Of a stretch of 36,971 nucleotides of DNA, positions 9,633 through 20,161 are shown piece after piece. The stretch's first letter is position 1. Every line of letters starts with the position of its first letter. Source of the DNA: Bacillus renqingensis (GTDB lineage Bacteria > Bacillota > Bacilli > Bacillales > Cytobacillaceae); NCBI RefSeq assembly GCF_016464375.1, contig NZ_JADDIU010000048.1, positions 1-36,971 of the forward strand, read 5' to 3'. A program made the translations under genes and the position numbers. The notes beneath the pieces were generated by a model. It was not told the DNA's origin. It made no database searches and saw nothing but the letters and a program-made list of their open reading frames with translations.

Positions 9633-12506
9633 TTATGCTTTGATTACACTTTTATCTTCGATTTGTTGTTTCATCCGAGCGCGGTCGCGGTCGAGGATTG
9701 GCTTCAAATATTTTCCGGTGTAAGATTCCGGCGTTTCAGCCACCTTTTCCGGCGTTCCGGTCGCAATAATCGTCCCGCCTTTGTCACCACCCTCAGGTCC
9801 GAGGTCAATGATATAATCAGCAGCCTTAATCACATCGAGATTATGCTCAATCACCAGGACGGTATCACCATTTTCAACCAACCGTTGTAAAACAACGAGC
9901 AAACGAGAAATATCATCCACATGAAGACCGGTTGTCGGCTCATCCAAAATATAGAACGATTTGCCGTTTGAACGGCGATGCAGCTCAGAAGCGAGCTTCA
10001 CACGCTGGGCCTCCCCACCCGATAAGGTCGTTGCCGGCTGTCCCAACTTGACGTAGCCAAGTCCGACATCGTAAATCGTCTGCAGCTTGCGGCTGATTTT
10101 TGGAATGTTTTCGAAAAACTTCAAGGCATCCTCAACCGTCATATCGAGAACATCGGCAATATTTTTTCCTTTATACTTTACTTCGAGCGTCTCGCGGTTA
10201 TACCGTTTCCCATGGCATACTTCACAAGGAACATAAACATCAGGTAAAAAGTGCATTTCAATTTTAATAATCCCGTCACCGCGGCAGGCTTCACAACGGC
10301 CGCCTTTTACGTTAAAGCTAAAGCGCCCTTTTTTATAGCCGCGGACTTTCGCCTCATTAGTGGCCGCGAACACATCGCGGACATCATCAAACATGCCGGT
10401 ATAGGTCGCCGGATTAGAGCGAGGGGTCCTGCCAATCGGCGACTGGTCAATATTAATCACCTTTTCTAAGTAGTCGATTCCCTTCATGCTTTTATGCTGT
10501 CCGGGTTTTGTTTTGGCACGATTAAGCTTTTGCGCCAGTGACTTCAACAGAATTTCATTCACAAGCGTGCTTTTTCCGGAACCAGATACGCCGGTAACGG
10601 CAATAAACATTCCGAGCGGAATCTTTACATTGACATTTTTTAGATTATTTTCGGCAGCGCCTTTGATTTCCACATAGCGGCCATCCGGTTTCCGGCGGGA
10701 AAGTGGCAGCGGGATGAACTTCTTCCCTGACAGATACTGCCCTGTGAGCGAGTTCGGGTCCGCCATCACTTCAGCAGGCGTCCCGGCGGAAACCACTTCG
10801 CCGCCGTGTACCCCGGCACCGGGACCAATGTCAATCAAATAGTCAGCGGCCAGCATCGTATCCTCATCATGCTCGACGACAATCAGCGTGTTGCCAATAT
10901 CACGCATGTTTTGCAGCGTCCCTATCAGCCGGTCATTATCACGCTGATGGAGCCCGATGGAAGGCTCGTCTAAAATATATAAAACACCTGTTAAGCGTGA
11001 ACCTATTTGAGTTGCCAAGCGAATCCGCTGGGCTTCACCGCCGGAAAGGGTCCCGGCTGTCCGGCTCAATGTTAAATAATCAAGTCCGACATTGACTAAG
11101 AAGCCAAGGCGTTCATTGATTTCCCGTAAAATCAATCTGGCAATCTGGGTTTCTTTCTCCGACAGCTCCAGGTTTGAAAAGAAGCTCCGAGCTTCTTCTA
11201 TCGACAGGTCTGTGATCTCCGCGATATGGTGGCCGTCAATGAGGACAGCCAGCGCTTCCTTTTTCAAACGAAGACCTTTACAAGATGGGCATGGCTGTTC
11301 AGCCATGTATTTTTCCATTTGCTCGCGAATGTAATCAGAGCTTGTTTCTTTATACCGACGCTCAACATTGCGAACTACACCTTCAAATTTAATATAGCTT
11401 TCCCGAATTTGCCCGAAGTCGTTCTCATAGCGGAAATAAATTTTTTCACCGCCGGAACCATAAAGAACTTTTTCAAGGAGATGTTCCGGGATGTCCTTAA
11501 CCGGAATGTTCATGTCGATACCGAAATGATTGCAGACCGCCTCCAGCAGCTGCGGGTAATATTGTGAGCTCGTTGGCTCCCAAGGGGCAATTGCATGCTG
11601 TTTCAAGGTGAGGTCTTTATTAGGAATCACCAAATCGACATCCACTTCGAGTTTGGAACCAAGACCATCACATTCTGGACAGGCACCAAACGGGCTGTTA
11701 AAGGAAAACATCCGCGGCTCCAATTCCCCGATGGAAAACCCACAAATCGGACAGGCATGGTTTTCGCTGAACAGCAGCTCATCTTCGCCCATTACATCGA
11801 CCATTACTTTTCCTTCCCCAAGACCGAGCGCGGTTTCAAGTGAGTCGGCAACACGGGCGGCGATTCCCTCTTTGACAACAATCCGGTCGACGACGACTTC
11901 AATTGAGTGCTTCTTATTTTTCTCTAATTCGATATCCTCACTAAGATCGAGCATTTCTCCATCCACACGTACACGGACAAAGCCTTTCTTTTTAATATCT
12001 TCCAGCACTTTGACATGCATCCCTTTTCTCCCTGAAATAATTGGAGCGAGGATTTGCATCTTTGTCCGTTCGGGATATTCCAGAATCCGATCGACCATTT
12101 GTTCAATGGTTTGCGATGAGATTTCAATATGATGATTGGGACAGGTTGGATGTCCAATCCTGGCAAATAATAACCGTAAATAATCGTAGATTTCGGTCAC
12201 CGTTCCAACCGTTGAGCGCGGGTTGCGGCTCGTTGTTTTTTGATCAATAGAAATGGCCGGGGAAAGACCTTCAATCATATCGACATCCGGCTTATCCATT
12301 TGCCCCAAGAATTGGCGCGCATAGGCCGATAGTGATTCCACATAGCGGCGCTGCCCTTCGGCATATATCGTATCAAACGCAAGTGAGGACTTTCCCGAAC
12401 CGGAAAGTCCCGTCAAGACAACAAGCTGATCTCGTGGAATCGTGACATCTATATTTTTTAAATTATGGGCCCTGGCGCCTTTAATCATTATTCTTTCCAT
12501 CGCCAT
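9633..12506 (-). CDS. uvrA: Excinuclease ABC subunit A, UvrA
   Basis: The damage-sensing ATPase of nucleotide excision repair; a UvrA dimer loads UvrB at lesions. At 957 residues it has the standard length. It has two ABC ATPase modules: Walker A GLSGSGKS at 33-40 and GVSGSGKST near 640, with two signatures of the [11 protein letters not shown] type. The zinc module CxxC pairs are CPIC...CPEC near 270-300 and CEAC...CEVC near 740-765. The ATG at 12506 matches the usual MAMxRI start and follows AAGGATG; longer in-frame readings upstream are not conserved. It follows uvrB by 176 bp in the uvrBA operon. Confidence 0.98.
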   Translation of the reverse strand: MAMERIMIKGARAHNLKNIDVTIPRDQLVVLTGLSGSGKSSLAFDTIYAEGQRRYVESLSAYARQFLGQMDKPDVDMIEGLSPAISIDQKTTSRNPRSTVGTVTEIYDYLRLLFARIGHPTCPNHHIEISSQTIEQMVDRILEYPERTKMQILAPIISGRKGMHVKVLEDIKKKGFVRVRVDGEMLDLSEDIELEKNKKHSIEVVVDRIVVKEGIAARVADSLETALGLGEGKVMVDVMGEDELLFSENHACPICGFSIGELEPRMFSFNSPFGACPECDGLGSKLEVDVDLVIPNKDLTLKQHAIAPWEPTSSQYYPQLLEAVCNHFGIDMNIPVKDIPEHLLEKVLYGSGGEKIYFRYENDFGQIRESYIKFEGVVRNVERRYKETSSDYIREQMEKYMAEQPCPSCKGLRLKKEALAVLIDGHHIAEITDLSIEEARSFFSNLELSEKETQIARLILREINERLGFLVNVGLDYLTLSRTAGTLSGGEAQRIRLATQIGSRLTGVLYILDEPSIGLHQRDNDRLIGTLQNMRDIGNTLIVVEHDEDTMLAADYLIDIGPGAGVHGGEVVSAGTPAEVMADPNSLTGQYLSGKKFIPLPLSRRKPDGRYVEIKGAAENNLKNVNVKIPLGMFIAVTGVSGSGKSTLVNEILLKSLAQKLNRAKTKPGQHKSMKGIDYLEKVINIDQSPIGRTPRSNPATYTGMFDDVRDVFAATNEAKVRGYKKGRFSFNVKGGRCEACRGDGIIKIEMHFLPDVYVPCEVCHGKRYNRETLEVKYKGKNIADVLDMTVEDALKFFENIPKISRKLQTIYDVGLGYVKLGQPATTLSGGEAQRVKLASELHRRSNGKSFYILDEPTTGLHVDDISRLLVVLQRLVENGDTVLVIEHNLDVIKAADYIIDLGPEGGDKGGTIIATGTPEKVAETPESYTGKYLKPILDRDRARMKQQIEDKSVIKA

Positions 12507-12682
12507 GTTTAGGTCATCCTTCCGTTTTAAGTTCATCATTCGGCGGCTGCTAGGATTTTTGGCCACACTATTTTATCTCCGCAAATCTGATTAGAATTGG
12601 TTGAAAATCTGTGACTTTAGGCAATATATGTGCCGTACTCTTCCATTATCTGCCGCTTCACTTGATTTTATCTGCGGTCGTA
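12507..12682 (-). other. uvrB-uvrA intergenic spacer
   Basis: No gene or terminator is seen. The spacer contains several short variants of ATCTGCGG/CCGCA words (near 12572, 12645, 12668) and a 13-bp CTTTAGGCAATAT word (12615-12627) that also occurs in the spacer before lgt (5698-5710). These may be remnants of short dispersed repeats. Confidence 0.35.
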
Positions 12683-14662
12683 TTATCCTTCCGCTTTCAA
12701 TTCTAAAATCAAGTCACGAAGCTCGGCGGCACGTTCGAAGTCGAGCGCTTTGGCCGCAGCCTTCATTTCTTTTTCCATGTTGGCAATCAGTTTGTCTTTT
12801 TCTTTCTTCGTCATCTTGCCAAACGATGCTGCCGGCTTGTACTCCTCCGACTCCTCGGCCGCGTGGGTGGCGCGAATGACATCGCGAATATCCTTCTGAA
12901 TCGTTTTCGGGGTAATCCCATGCTTTCGATTGTACTCCTCTTGAATGGTGCGGCGCCGTTTTGTTTCACTGATCGCTTTTTCCATCGAATCGGTTATCCG
13001 ATCAGCATACATGATCACACGCCCATTGGCATTCCGGGCCGCCCGGCCAATCGTTTGAATCAGTGAACGTTCGGAACGGAGGAAGCCTTCCTTATCGGCA
13101 TCGAGAATCGCCACGAGTGAGACTTCCGGAATATCAAGCCCTTCCCGGAGCAGGTTAATCCCGACAAGAACATCATAGGTGCCTAAGCGCAGCTCACGGA
13201 TAATTTCGATCCGCTCGAGCGTTTTTACTTCCGAATGTAAATACTGCACTTTAATCCCAATTTCCTTCAGATAATCGGTTAAATCCTCAGACATTTTTTT
13301 CGTTAATGTCGTGACAAGGACACGTTCATTGCGTTTTACCCGCTCTTGGATTTCGCCAATGAGGTCATCAATCTGCCCTTCAATTGGGCGGACATCAATG
13401 ACTGGATCAAGCAGACCGGTCGGACGGATAATTTGCTCAATCATTTCCGGTGTATGCTCCTGCTCATAAGGCCCGGGTGTTGCCGAAACGAATACAATAT
13501 TATGGATATGTTTCTCAAACTCATCAAACGTTAGCGGCCGATTATCGAGTGCTGACGGCAGGCGGAAGCCATGCTCCACCAGGACTTCCTTACGGGCTTT
13601 GTCACCGTTAAACATCCCGCGAATTTGCGGCAGAGTCACATGTGATTCATCGATGACGATTAGGAAATCGTCTGGAAAATAGTCTAATAAGGTATACGGT
13701 GTCGAGCCAGCCGGTCTTAACGTCAAATGGCGCGAGTAATTTTCAATTCCTGAGCAGAAGCCCATTTCCCGCATCATCTCAAGGTCATAGCGGGTACGCT
13801 GTTCGAGACGCTGTGCTTCCAGTAATTTATCGTTAGCCCTCAGGATCGCAAGACGTTCCTCCAGTTCCTTTTCAATGTTCTCGATTGCTATACGCATCTT
13901 TTCTTCTCTTGTTACGAAGTGGGATGCCGGGAAAATAGCGACATGCTCGCGCTCACCGATAATTTCACCGGTAAGGGCGTCGACTTCACGAATGCGGTCA
14001 ATTTCATCACCGAAAAATTCAATACGCATGCAGTGCTCATCACGAGAAACCGGAAAAACTTCGACTACGTCGCCGCGGACCCGGAACGTTCCCCGCTTAA
14101 AATCAATATCGTTTCGTTCATATTGGATATCAACGAGACGATGAAGCAGATGGTTGCGTTCCATTTCCATCCCGGTGCGGAGGGAGAGTACCATCTCGCG
14201 GTATTCTTCCGGCGAACCGAGACCATAAATACAGGAGACGCTGGCAATGATAATGACATCTTTGCGTTCAAATAACGAGGATGTCGCCGAGTGGCGCAGT
14301 TTATCAATTTCATCGTTAATACTGGCATCTTTTTCAATAAATGTATCTGTCTGCGGGACATAGGCCTCGGGTTGGTAGTAATCATAGTAGCTGACGAAAT
14401 ACTCGACGGCATTGTTCGGGAAGAATTCCTTAAACTCACTATATAACTGACCTGCTAATGTTTTATTATGGGCAATCACCAAGGTCGGTTTATTTACCTC
14501 TTTAATCACGTTAGAAATCGTGAAGGTTTTCCCCGTACCCGTTGCACCAAGAAGCGTTTGATAACGCTTGTTTTGGTGAATACCTTTGACTAATTGTTTA
14601 ATCGCTGCAGGCTGATCCCCCTGAGGCGAGTACTTTGACACTAATTCAAATTGGTTCTCCAC
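12683..14662 (-). CDS. uvrB: Excinuclease ABC subunit B, UvrB
   Basis: A DNA helicase-like damage-verification subunit that recruits UvrC and is displaced by UvrD. The 659-residue product has Walker A GATGTGKT at 39-46, the DNA-clamping beta-hairpin [12 protein letters not shown] near 92-103, the DESH Walker B box, helicase motif [11 protein letters not shown], and a C-terminal UVR domain ending [25 protein letters not shown]. The start is GTG at 14662, eight nt after GGAGG; it corresponds to the usual start just before FELVSKY. A TTG at 14677 lacks a ribosome binding site. Its promoter carries a LexA box, so it should be SOS-induced. Confidence 0.98.
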   Translation of the reverse strand: MENQFELVSKYSPQGDQPAAIKQLVKGIHQNKRYQTLLGATGTGKTFTISNVIKEVNKPTLVIAHNKTLAGQLYSEFKEFFPNNAVEYFVSYYDYYQPEAYVPQTDTFIEKDASINDEIDKLRHSATSSLFERKDVIIIASVSCIYGLGSPEEYREMVLSLRTGMEMERNHLLHRLVDIQYERNDIDFKRGTFRVRGDVVEVFPVSRDEHCMRIEFFGDEIDRIREVDALTGEIIGEREHVAIFPASHFVTREEKMRIAIENIEKELEERLAILRANDKLLEAQRLEQRTRYDLEMMREMGFCSGIENYSRHLTLRPAGSTPYTLLDYFPDDFLIVIDESHVTLPQIRGMFNGDKARKEVLVEHGFRLPSALDNRPLTFDEFEKHIHNIVFVSATPGPYEQEHTPEMIEQIIRPTGLLDPVIDVRPIEGQIDDLIGEIQERVKRNERVLVTTLTKKMSEDLTDYLKEIGIKVQYLHSEVKTLERIEIIRELRLGTYDVLVGINLLREGLDIPEVSLVAILDADKEGFLRSERSLIQTIGRAARNANGRVIMYADRITDSMEKAISETKRRRTIQEEYNRKHGITPKTIQKDIRDVIRATHAAEESEEYKPAASFGKMTKKEKDKLIANMEKEMKAAAKALDFERAAELRDLILELKAEG

Positions 14663-14719
14663 AAAAAGTTCCTCCAATTAAATTCCGGTCTATCAAGAGT
14701 GAAAAATTTCAATAATACC

Positions 14720-14771
14720 ATTTTACCACATTCCCTCAAAAACAAACCAGTAATATGCGAACTAATATTCG
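14720..14771 (-). promoter_or_regulatory. LexA (DinR) box and extended -10 promoter of uvrBA
   Basis: CGAACTAATATTCG at 14758-14771 fits the Bacillus LexA consensus CGAAC-N4-GTTCG with one mismatch. About 33 bp nearer uvrB is an extended -10 element TGGTAAAAT (-10 at 14720-14725, minus strand). The operator identity is well supported; which -10 it controls is inferred, since a second weak TATTAC lies just next to the box. Confidence 0.75.
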
Positions 14772-14819
14772 CTAAAAAACAGCGGCACCGGTTAACGGTG
14801 AAATTTCTATTCTTATTTT

Positions 14820-14853
14820 TCAAAAACAAAAAGCCTGTCACACTAGACAGACT
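14820..14853 (-). terminator. Terminator after csbA
   Basis: Minus-strand RNA forms an 8-bp stem (14846-14853 with 14832-14839, one G-U pair) with a 6-nt loop, followed by UUUUUGUUUUU. It lies just downstream of the csbA stop and upstream of the uvrB promoter. Confidence 0.8.
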
Positions 14854-14861
14854 CCTATAAA

Positions 14862-15104
14862 CTACCCCTTTTTAACGGTTCGCGGCTTCATTTTTGCCGC
14901 CAGCCAAAAACCGGCTGTTAACGAAAAGGCATCGACCACAATCAGAATGAACGAATTTGTGTACCCTTTATAGACTGAAGCTGCAATTAAGGCAACGGTT
15001 AAGACAAGACCGATGAACCGGTTGTAGGTCACACGAGTGAAAAGCAGGACAAGCAAGCCTGGAAAAATAAGTCCCGACAAATATCGAATCACAACGATTT
15101 CCAA
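14862..15104 (-). CDS. csbA: CsbA family small membrane protein
   Basis: An 80-residue protein with three hydrophobic segments; the LVLLFTRVTYNRFIGL and KGYTNSFIL stretches resemble B. subtilis CsbA, which also sits upstream of uvrB. CsbA is a sigma-B-controlled membrane protein of unknown function in B. subtilis. I see no GTTTAA/GGGTAT sigma-B promoter here. The start is probably TTG at 15104, seven nt after AGGTG; the in-frame ATG at 15119 contains that site and has none of its own. A terminator follows directly. Confidence 0.82.
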   Translation of the reverse strand: MEIVVIRYLSGLIFPGLLVLLFTRVTYNRFIGLVLTVALIAASVYKGYTNSFILIVVDAFSLTAGFWLAAKMKPRTVKKG

Positions 15105-15179
15105 ATGAGTGCACCTCATTTAACTGATTTCTGTTCATTCATTCTAGAAAGAAATCCAAAAAAATGCAACCAAAAAGGA

Positions 15180-16634
15180 TTATTTCCAGCTGGTGTCAGG
15201 CACCATTTGGCTGATTTTTCGCTGGGTAAACAGACTAACCGCGACAAATACCAGCATCGAAATCAATATTGGCAGCACGACGGTATGTAGCCCAAATGCA
15301 TTGGGATAAAAACGATCTAGCATAATATAAGAACACATCCCTGACACCATTGAAGCAATCGCCCCATATTTGTTGCCCTTCGCCCAATACAGGCCAAAAA
15401 TAACCGGCCAGATAAACACCGACTCCAAACCGCCAAAGGAAAACAGATTCAGCCAAATGATTAAATCCGGCGGACTTAATGCCAAAATAATGACGATAAA
15501 GCCGATAATCGCTGTCACACTAAAGCTGATTTTTTTCACATGGCTATTGCTTGCATTTGGCTTGATGTAATTTAAATAGACATCCTTCACAATCGCCGAG
15601 CTCACGAGAATTAATAAAGCATCTACGGTCGACATGATCGCCGCCATTGGTGCCGCCAACACAATTCCGGCTGCAAACGGCGGCAGTACTTTCATCGACA
15701 ACAGCGGCATCACGGTATCACCAATCTTTACACCTGGGAGGACCGGTCTGGCAAAGACGCCGATTAAGTGCATGCCGAGCATGATAAAGCCGACAACAAT
15801 TGTGCCAATGATAATTGCGCTGTGCATCGCTTGAGAGTTTTTATACGACATCGCTCGAACGGTGATTTGCGGCAAACCGATAACGCCAATTCCTACTAAA
15901 ATCCAATAGGAAGATACATAGGCAGGCGTCAACGTATGATCTGCACCAAACGGGCTGATTAAATTGGGATTTTCCGCCGCTAAATCAGAGATGATTTTGG
16001 GAATTCCCCCACCCGCTTTAATGGTAGCGATGAGCAAAATCAGCGTGCCAGCAAACATGACCACACCCTGAACGGCATCGGTTAAGGCAACTGCCCGAAA
16101 GCCACCGACAATGACAAAGACTAGGACGGAAAAGGCAAAAATCAATAATGCCGTCGTATATGGCAGACCCGTTAAGCTTTCAACGAGCCGTGCCCCGCCA
16201 ATCCATTGGGCGGTCATCGAGGAAAATAAGAAAATCACAATACTCGCTGCCGATACTAACACGACAGTCTTGCTTTGATAGCGTTCTTTTAGAAAGTCAA
16301 TCAATGTGATGGCCTTGTACTTTCGTGCGACAATGGCAAATTTTTTTCCTAAGACCATTAATGTGAAATACCCTGTGGCTAACTGGGCCATCGCCAGCAG
16401 CACCCAGCCGAGCCCTTGTGTATAGGCGACACCCGGACCGCCGATAAAGCTTGAGGCGCTGCCATAGGTGGCTACCATCGTCATCGCCAGGATGAAGCCG
16501 CCCATTTGCCGCTCGCCTAAAAAATATTCCTCCAAAAAGGAATGCGATTTAAGAACAAATTTATGTGACCAAAAGCCGACAGCAAAAATAATCAGTAGGA
16601 AAATGACGAGTGGTGTAATGACGGGCCAGTTCAT
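15180..16634 (-). CDS. panF: Sodium:solute symporter, PanF-like (sodium/pantothenate family)
   Basis: A 484-residue, 12-13-segment transporter of the SSS family, about the size of E. coli PanF (483). The SSS pattern is visible as GSASSFIGGPGVAYTQGLGW near the N terminus and GLPQITVRAMSYKNSQAM in the middle. The DUF997 partner immediately upstream, overlapping by 4 bp (ATGA), reproduces the E. coli yhdT-panF arrangement, so pantothenate is the best guess; the substrate is not proven (the B. subtilis relative YhjB is uncharacterised). The last residues, MVPDTSWK, are encoded by a copy of the GGTGTCAGGCACC repeat. Confidence 0.82.
   Translation of the reverse strand: MNWPVITPLVIFLLIIFAVGFWSHKFVLKSHSFLEEYFLGERQMGGFILAMTMVATYGSASSFIGGPGVAYTQGLGWVLLAMAQLATGYFTLMVLGKKFAIVARKYKAITLIDFLKERYQSKTVVLVSAASIVIFLFSSMTAQWIGGARLVESLTGLPYTTALLIFAFSVLVFVIVGGFRAVALTDAVQGVVMFAGTLILLIATIKAGGGIPKIISDLAAENPNLISPFGADHTLTPAYVSSYWILVGIGVIGLPQITVRAMSYKNSQAMHSAIIIGTIVVGFIMLGMHLIGVFARPVLPGVKIGDTVMPLLSMKVLPPFAAGIVLAAPMAAIMSTVDALLILVSSAIVKDVYLNYIKPNASNSHVKKISFSVTAIIGFIVIILALSPPDLIIWLNLFSFGGLESVFIWPVIFGLYWAKGNKYGAIASMVSGMCSYIMLDRFYPNAFGLHTVVLPILISMLVFVAVSLFTQRKISQMVPDTSWK
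15191..15205. repeat. GGTGTCAGGCACC element, single copy inside panF 3' end
   Basis: The 15-bp TGGTGTCAGGCACCA at 15191-15205 is the same element that forms the arms of the large palindromes at 16931 and 25038. Here it lies inside the reading frame and encodes VPDT five codons before the stop. Confidence 0.75.
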
Positions 16635-16915
16635 TTATGTTCCCCCTCTTCATCTTCAAAGGGGACGTCTTTAAATAGAAATTTCACTGTCAAGGACACG
16701 AGAATGACCATTACAACAAATCCCGCAATACAGCTGTAAAAAAACCAGGACGGCAATCCCCATATGTATCTATAATTTTCAACCTTGTCAGAACCAAGCC
16801 CATAAGCAAACCCATACCACCAAATAAAATTGATGATGACGAGAACGACACCTATCAGCGCTTCCCGGTGGGCAACCTTAAACCGCTTGTCCTTTTGATT
16901 AACTGGCTTCTTCAA
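16631..16915 (-). CDS. DUF997 (YhdT/YhjC-like) membrane protein, symporter partner
   Basis: A 94-residue protein with two transmembrane segments (about residues 18-38 and 53-77) and the DUF997 pattern FKVAHREALIGVVLVIINFIWWYGFAYGLG. Such proteins are encoded directly upstream of PanF-type symporters and are thought to assist them; direct evidence is lacking. The start is TTG at 16915 (or 16918), 6-9 nt after AAGGAGGGG. An ATG at 16978 is rejected because it would translate the palindromic repeat into an unrelated N terminus. The stop overlaps panF. No promoter is seen between the palindrome and the gene. Confidence 0.8.
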   Translation of the reverse strand: MKKPVNQKDKRFKVAHREALIGVVLVIINFIWWYGFAYGLGSDKVENYRYIWGLPSWFFYSCIAGFVVMVILVSLTVKFLFKDVPFEDEEGEHK

Positions 16916-16930
16916 CAAAAATCCCCTCCT

Positions 16931-16975
16931 TGGTGTCAGGCACCATGTGAAAAATTCACATGGTGCCTGACACCA
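16931..16975. repeat. 45-bp perfect palindrome built from two inverted GGTGTCAGGCACC elements
   Basis: Arms of 21 bp (16931-16951 and 16955-16975) are exact reverse complements around a 3-nt AAA loop. The core is identical to the palindrome at 25038-25080. It sits 3 bp after the CDF gene stop and just before the DUF997 ribosome binding site. There is no U tract, so it is not a standard intrinsic terminator, though the RNA hairpin would be very stable. Confidence 0.85.
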
Positions 16976-16978
16976 CAA

Positions 16979-17896
16979 TTAGTTACACGTTCCATGCGGG
17001 CTGGGGCAGCCGTTTGCTGCTTTTTCGACTTGGATGGTGCTGTGTTCGATGTGAAATTCGTCATGCAATATGTTTTGTGATGTGGCAAGTATCTCGTCAT
17101 GGATTCCTTCATCTGAGATGGTGATATGACAGCTTAGTACCGGATATCCGGAAGTGATTGTCCAAATGTGCATATCGTGAACCTCATTGACGAGCGGTAT
17201 CTTACACAATGCCTCTTTTACTTCATTTGTATTGATTTGTGTCGGAGCGCCTTCCATTAAAATATGGCACGAGTCCTTTGCAACACGCCAGCCGCTAATC
17301 AAGATCAATACGGCAACGATCAAACTGGCAACCGGGTCAGCGATCCCCCAGCCGAAAAACATAATCAAAAGAGCGGCGATAATCGCACCGACAGAGCCTA
17401 GCATATCACCAATTACATGTAAAAAGGCACTTCTGACATTCAAGTTCTCCTCCTTGTCGCCCTTCATCAAAATCCAGGCAGCAAGGATGTTGACCAATAA
17501 TCCAATAACAGAAATAATCAGCATTCCGGTACTTTGCACTGCCGGCGGTGCGAAAAAGCGCTGGATTGCCTCGTAAAAAATGAACAAAGCAATCACAATC
17601 AGTGTTAAACCGTTAAGCGCTGCGGCAATAATTTCGAACCGTTTATAGCCGTATGTTTTTTCCTGTGAAACGGCCTTTTCCCCTAATTTGATAGCAAAAA
17701 AACTTAACCCAAGTGCTGCCGCATCGCTTAGCATATGACCAGCATCGGACAAAAGCGCCAAGCTATTTGTCAAAAAGCCGCCGATAACCTCGACAACCAT
17801 AAACCCAGCAATTAAGAGGAAGGCACTAAACAGTGCTTTTTTATTACTTGTATGTGAGTGGCCATGTCCATGACCATGATGGTGGTGGTGTCCCAT
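16979..17896 (-). CDS. czcD: Cation diffusion facilitator, CzcD-like zinc/cadmium exporter
   Basis: A 305-residue CDF antiporter that exports Zn(II) and related divalent metals. The N terminus is a His-rich metal loop (MGHHHHHGHGHGHSH), followed by six transmembrane segments. The metal site is seen as SLALLSDAGHMLSDA in TM2 and HVIGDMLGSVG in TM5, with a cytoplasmic domain (VNEVHDMHIWTITSGYPVLSCHI) after residue 210. A C-terminal NGCPSPHGTCN tail is Cys-rich. The ATG at 17896 follows GGGGGG by 6-7 nt. It lies downstream of cadC-cadA on the same strand, fitting a Zn/Cd resistance locus. Confidence 0.92.
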   Translation of the reverse strand: MGHHHHHGHGHGHSHTSNKKALFSAFLLIAGFMVVEVIGGFLTNSLALLSDAGHMLSDAAALGLSFFAIKLGEKAVSQEKTYGYKRFEIIAAALNGLTLIVIALFIFYEAIQRFFAPPAVQSTGMLIISVIGLLVNILAAWILMKGDKEENLNVRSAFLHVIGDMLGSVGAIIAALLIMFFGWGIADPVASLIVAVLILISGWRVAKDSCHILMEGAPTQINTNEVKEALCKIPLVNEVHDMHIWTITSGYPVLSCHITISDEGIHDEILATSQNILHDEFHIEHSTIQVEKAANGCPSPHGTCN

Positions 17897-18062
17897 GTTT
17901 ATCCCCCCAAGAGCCACATCTGATACGGCTCATCTATTTCTCTGCTTCTTACCCGAATTACGGTTATTTTAACCCTATGCCTTTTATTTATCAGCGAATA
18001 GCTGAAGGATATCAGCGAATTTTCATCAATTATTGGCAAATTTGCCTACGTTACAGCGGATC
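17897..18062 (-). other. cadA-czcD spacer with short direct repeat
   Basis: No gene or good terminator is seen. ATCAGCGAAT occurs twice at a 21-bp period (17990-17999 and 18011-18020), and a GGCAAATTTGCC palindrome lies at about 18043-18054. Read-through from cadA into the CDF gene is possible. Confidence 0.4.
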
Positions 18063-20141
18063 TTAAAACATCATATCATGCTCTTTGACCCGTAGCAGCC
18101 GCAGTCCATTTAGTGTGACAATCAGTGTCATGCCCATGTCGGCAAAAATGGCAATCCATAACGTCAGCCAGCCTGGGATAACGAGCAAGAGTGCCAACAG
18201 CTTCACGATAAGCGAAAATGTAATATTTTGTTTGATAATCCTAAGGGTTTTCCGGCTTAGCTTAATCGTGAACGGCAGCTTTTTCAAATCATCATTCATG
18301 AGGGCAATGTCTGCTGTTTCAAGTGCTGTATCCGTCCCGGCGCCGCCCATCGCGATTCCCACAGTTGCTGCCGCCAGCGCCGGGGCATCATTGATCCCGT
18401 CGCCGACCATGCCAACCCGGCCAAATTGAGCTGTTAATTTTTTAATAATATCCAATTTATCCTGCGGCAGCAGCTCCGCTTCAATCCTGGTAATATCTGT
18501 TTTACGGCCAATCGCTTCCGCAGCTCTATGATTATCTCCAGTTAGTAAGATTGTATTTTGAATTCCGAGCTGATGGAGGCGGTCTATGACAGATTGGCTG
18601 CTTTCACGCACTTCATCAGCCACAGCAACTAAAGCGAGAATCTCCTGTTCCGTGCCAGCAATCATCACCGTTTTCCCCTCATTTTGAAGGCTCGTCATCT
18701 GCATCATTATGTCAGCAGGAATGTCTGCAAATAACTTCGTATTTCCAATCAGATACGTTTCACCGGTAATCGTCCCTTTTATCCCCATGCCTGTCAGCGC
18801 TGAAAAATCCTCCACTGCATAATCCTTGGTACCATCTGCCGCTTTTTTGATTATGGCACCAGCGAGCGGGTGCTGTGACATCCTTTCAAGCGCAGCAATT
18901 TTCCCAAGCAAATCTTCGTCATTTGAAAAATTAATATAGTCAGTAACGACTGGAGTTCCCCTCGTCAGCGTGCCTGTTTTATCAAAAGCAATCGCCTTTA
19001 AGGCACCAAGTTCTTCTAAATAGCTGCCGCCTTTGATTAATACCCCATGGCGGGCGGCATTGCCAATAGCGGTGACGATAGAAACCGGTGTCGAAATCAC
19101 CAATGCACATGGGCAGCCTACCACAAGAACTGCAAGTCCTTGGTAGATCCACTCCTGCCAGCCACCTAAGAACAGCGGCGGGACAATCGCTACCATGGCG
19201 GCAATGACCATAATAATGGGCGTGTAATATTTCGCGAAACGGTCGACAAACTGCTGCGACGGGGCCTTTTCCGCCTGGGCGTCTTCTACTAATTGGATGA
19301 TTTTCGCAATCGTCGTATTATCAGCCAGCTTGGTTACCTTTATTTTTAAAAAACCTTCCCCATTTATCGTCCCGGCAAACACCTCATCTTGGGCCGCTTT
19401 TTCCACTGGAACAGATTCACCAGTTATCGCCGCTTGATTTACAGACGATCCGCCCTCAACAATTACACCATCCATTGCAATCATCTGCCCTGGTTTCACC
19501 AGCATGATATCGCCGATTTCAATATCCTCTGCTTTGAGTGAAATTTCCCGACCATTTCGGACAATTAGGGCTTCCGACGGCGCCAGCTCCATCAACGAAC
19601 GAATCGAGTCTCTTGCCTTATCCATTGAATAGCCTTCAAGTACTTCACTGATGGCGAAAAGAATCACAACAATTGCCCCTTCACTCCACTCACCAATAAT
19701 GGCTGCACCGATGATGGCGACCGTCATTAACGTTTTCATATCAAATTCAAGCCGGATAAGGTTGTTTAAACCTGCTTTAAAAAGTGGAAAACCACCTAGC
19801 AAAATCGCAATCGCAAAAAGAATATTGTTTGAAAAAAGATAGCCGGCGATTAGGAACAGCCCTGATATTCCAAGCAGGGAGTATCGTTTCCAAAACGGTT
19901 CTTGTGGAATGTCTGTCCGTTTTTCTTTTTCCGGATAGATCGTTAGGTTTTCAAATCTACCGGCTTCGTGTAATTGTTCGAGACTGGTGTTTCCATAGAC
20001 TGTGAGCTTGGAAGCTCCGAAATTAACTTGTGCATCCACAACACCATCCAGGTGCTGTACGTTCTTTTCGAACTTGGCGGCGCAGCTCGCTCAGGAAAAA
20101 CCTTGCACGCGGTAGACTTGTTTTTCAAGTACCTCACCCAT
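18063..20141 (-). CDS. cadA: CadA-type Zn/Cd P1B-ATPase with in-frame TGA in its HMA motif (probable selenoprotein)
   Basis: A P-type ATPase exporting Zn(II)/Cd(II)/Pb(II). From the ATG at 20141, eight nt after AAGGAGG, the frame gives 692 codons with one internal TGA at codon 17 (20091-20093). It is exactly where GFS-C-xxCA of the N-terminal HMA domain needs its first Cys; C20 is intact. The HMA frame is open and conserved on both sides. Downstream are the TGES-type actuator loop ([12 protein letters not shown]), CPCALVIS in the membrane, the DKTGTLTRG phosphorylation site and [12 protein letters not shown] bacterial SECIS-like hairpin follows the TGA, so I favour selenocysteine (U17-A-S-C20). 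Alternatives are a nonsense mutation or sequence error, leaving a pump restarted near GTG 20039 without the HMA domain. It follows cadC by 20 bp. Confidence 0.88.
20061..20073 (-). promoter_or_regulatory. SECIS-like hairpin after the cadA TGA
   Basis: In the cadA mRNA GUUC and GAAC (18-21 and 27-30 nt after the UGA) pair around a GAAAA loop whose first base is G and which begins at +22. This fits the published bacterial SECIS rule (short stem, small apical loop with a G in its first two bases, 16-37 nt after UGA). The 4-bp stem is minimal and could be chance. Confidence 0.45.
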
Positions 20142-20161
20142 TTACAGCCCCTCCTTTTGGT

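Noticed and set aside
11608..12132. 174-residue Ser-rich plus-strand open frame
   Set aside because: Antisense to uvrA with no ribosome binding site; the Ser-rich composition is a codon shadow.
16931..16975. Intrinsic terminator of the CDF gene
   Set aside because: The stem is very stable but no U tract follows on either strand, and an identical palindrome sits upstream of a gene elsewhere; it is better described as a dispersed repeat.
16916..16978. Longer N terminus of the DUF997 protein from ATG 16978
   Set aside because: It would translate the palindromic repeat and leave the strong AAGGAGGGG unused; the family starts near the TTG.
18063..20039. cadA starting at GTG 20039 as a short, HMA-less ATPase
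   Set aside because: A perfect ribosome binding site and ATG at 20141 and conserved HMA codons on both sides of the TGA show that the gene begins upstream.
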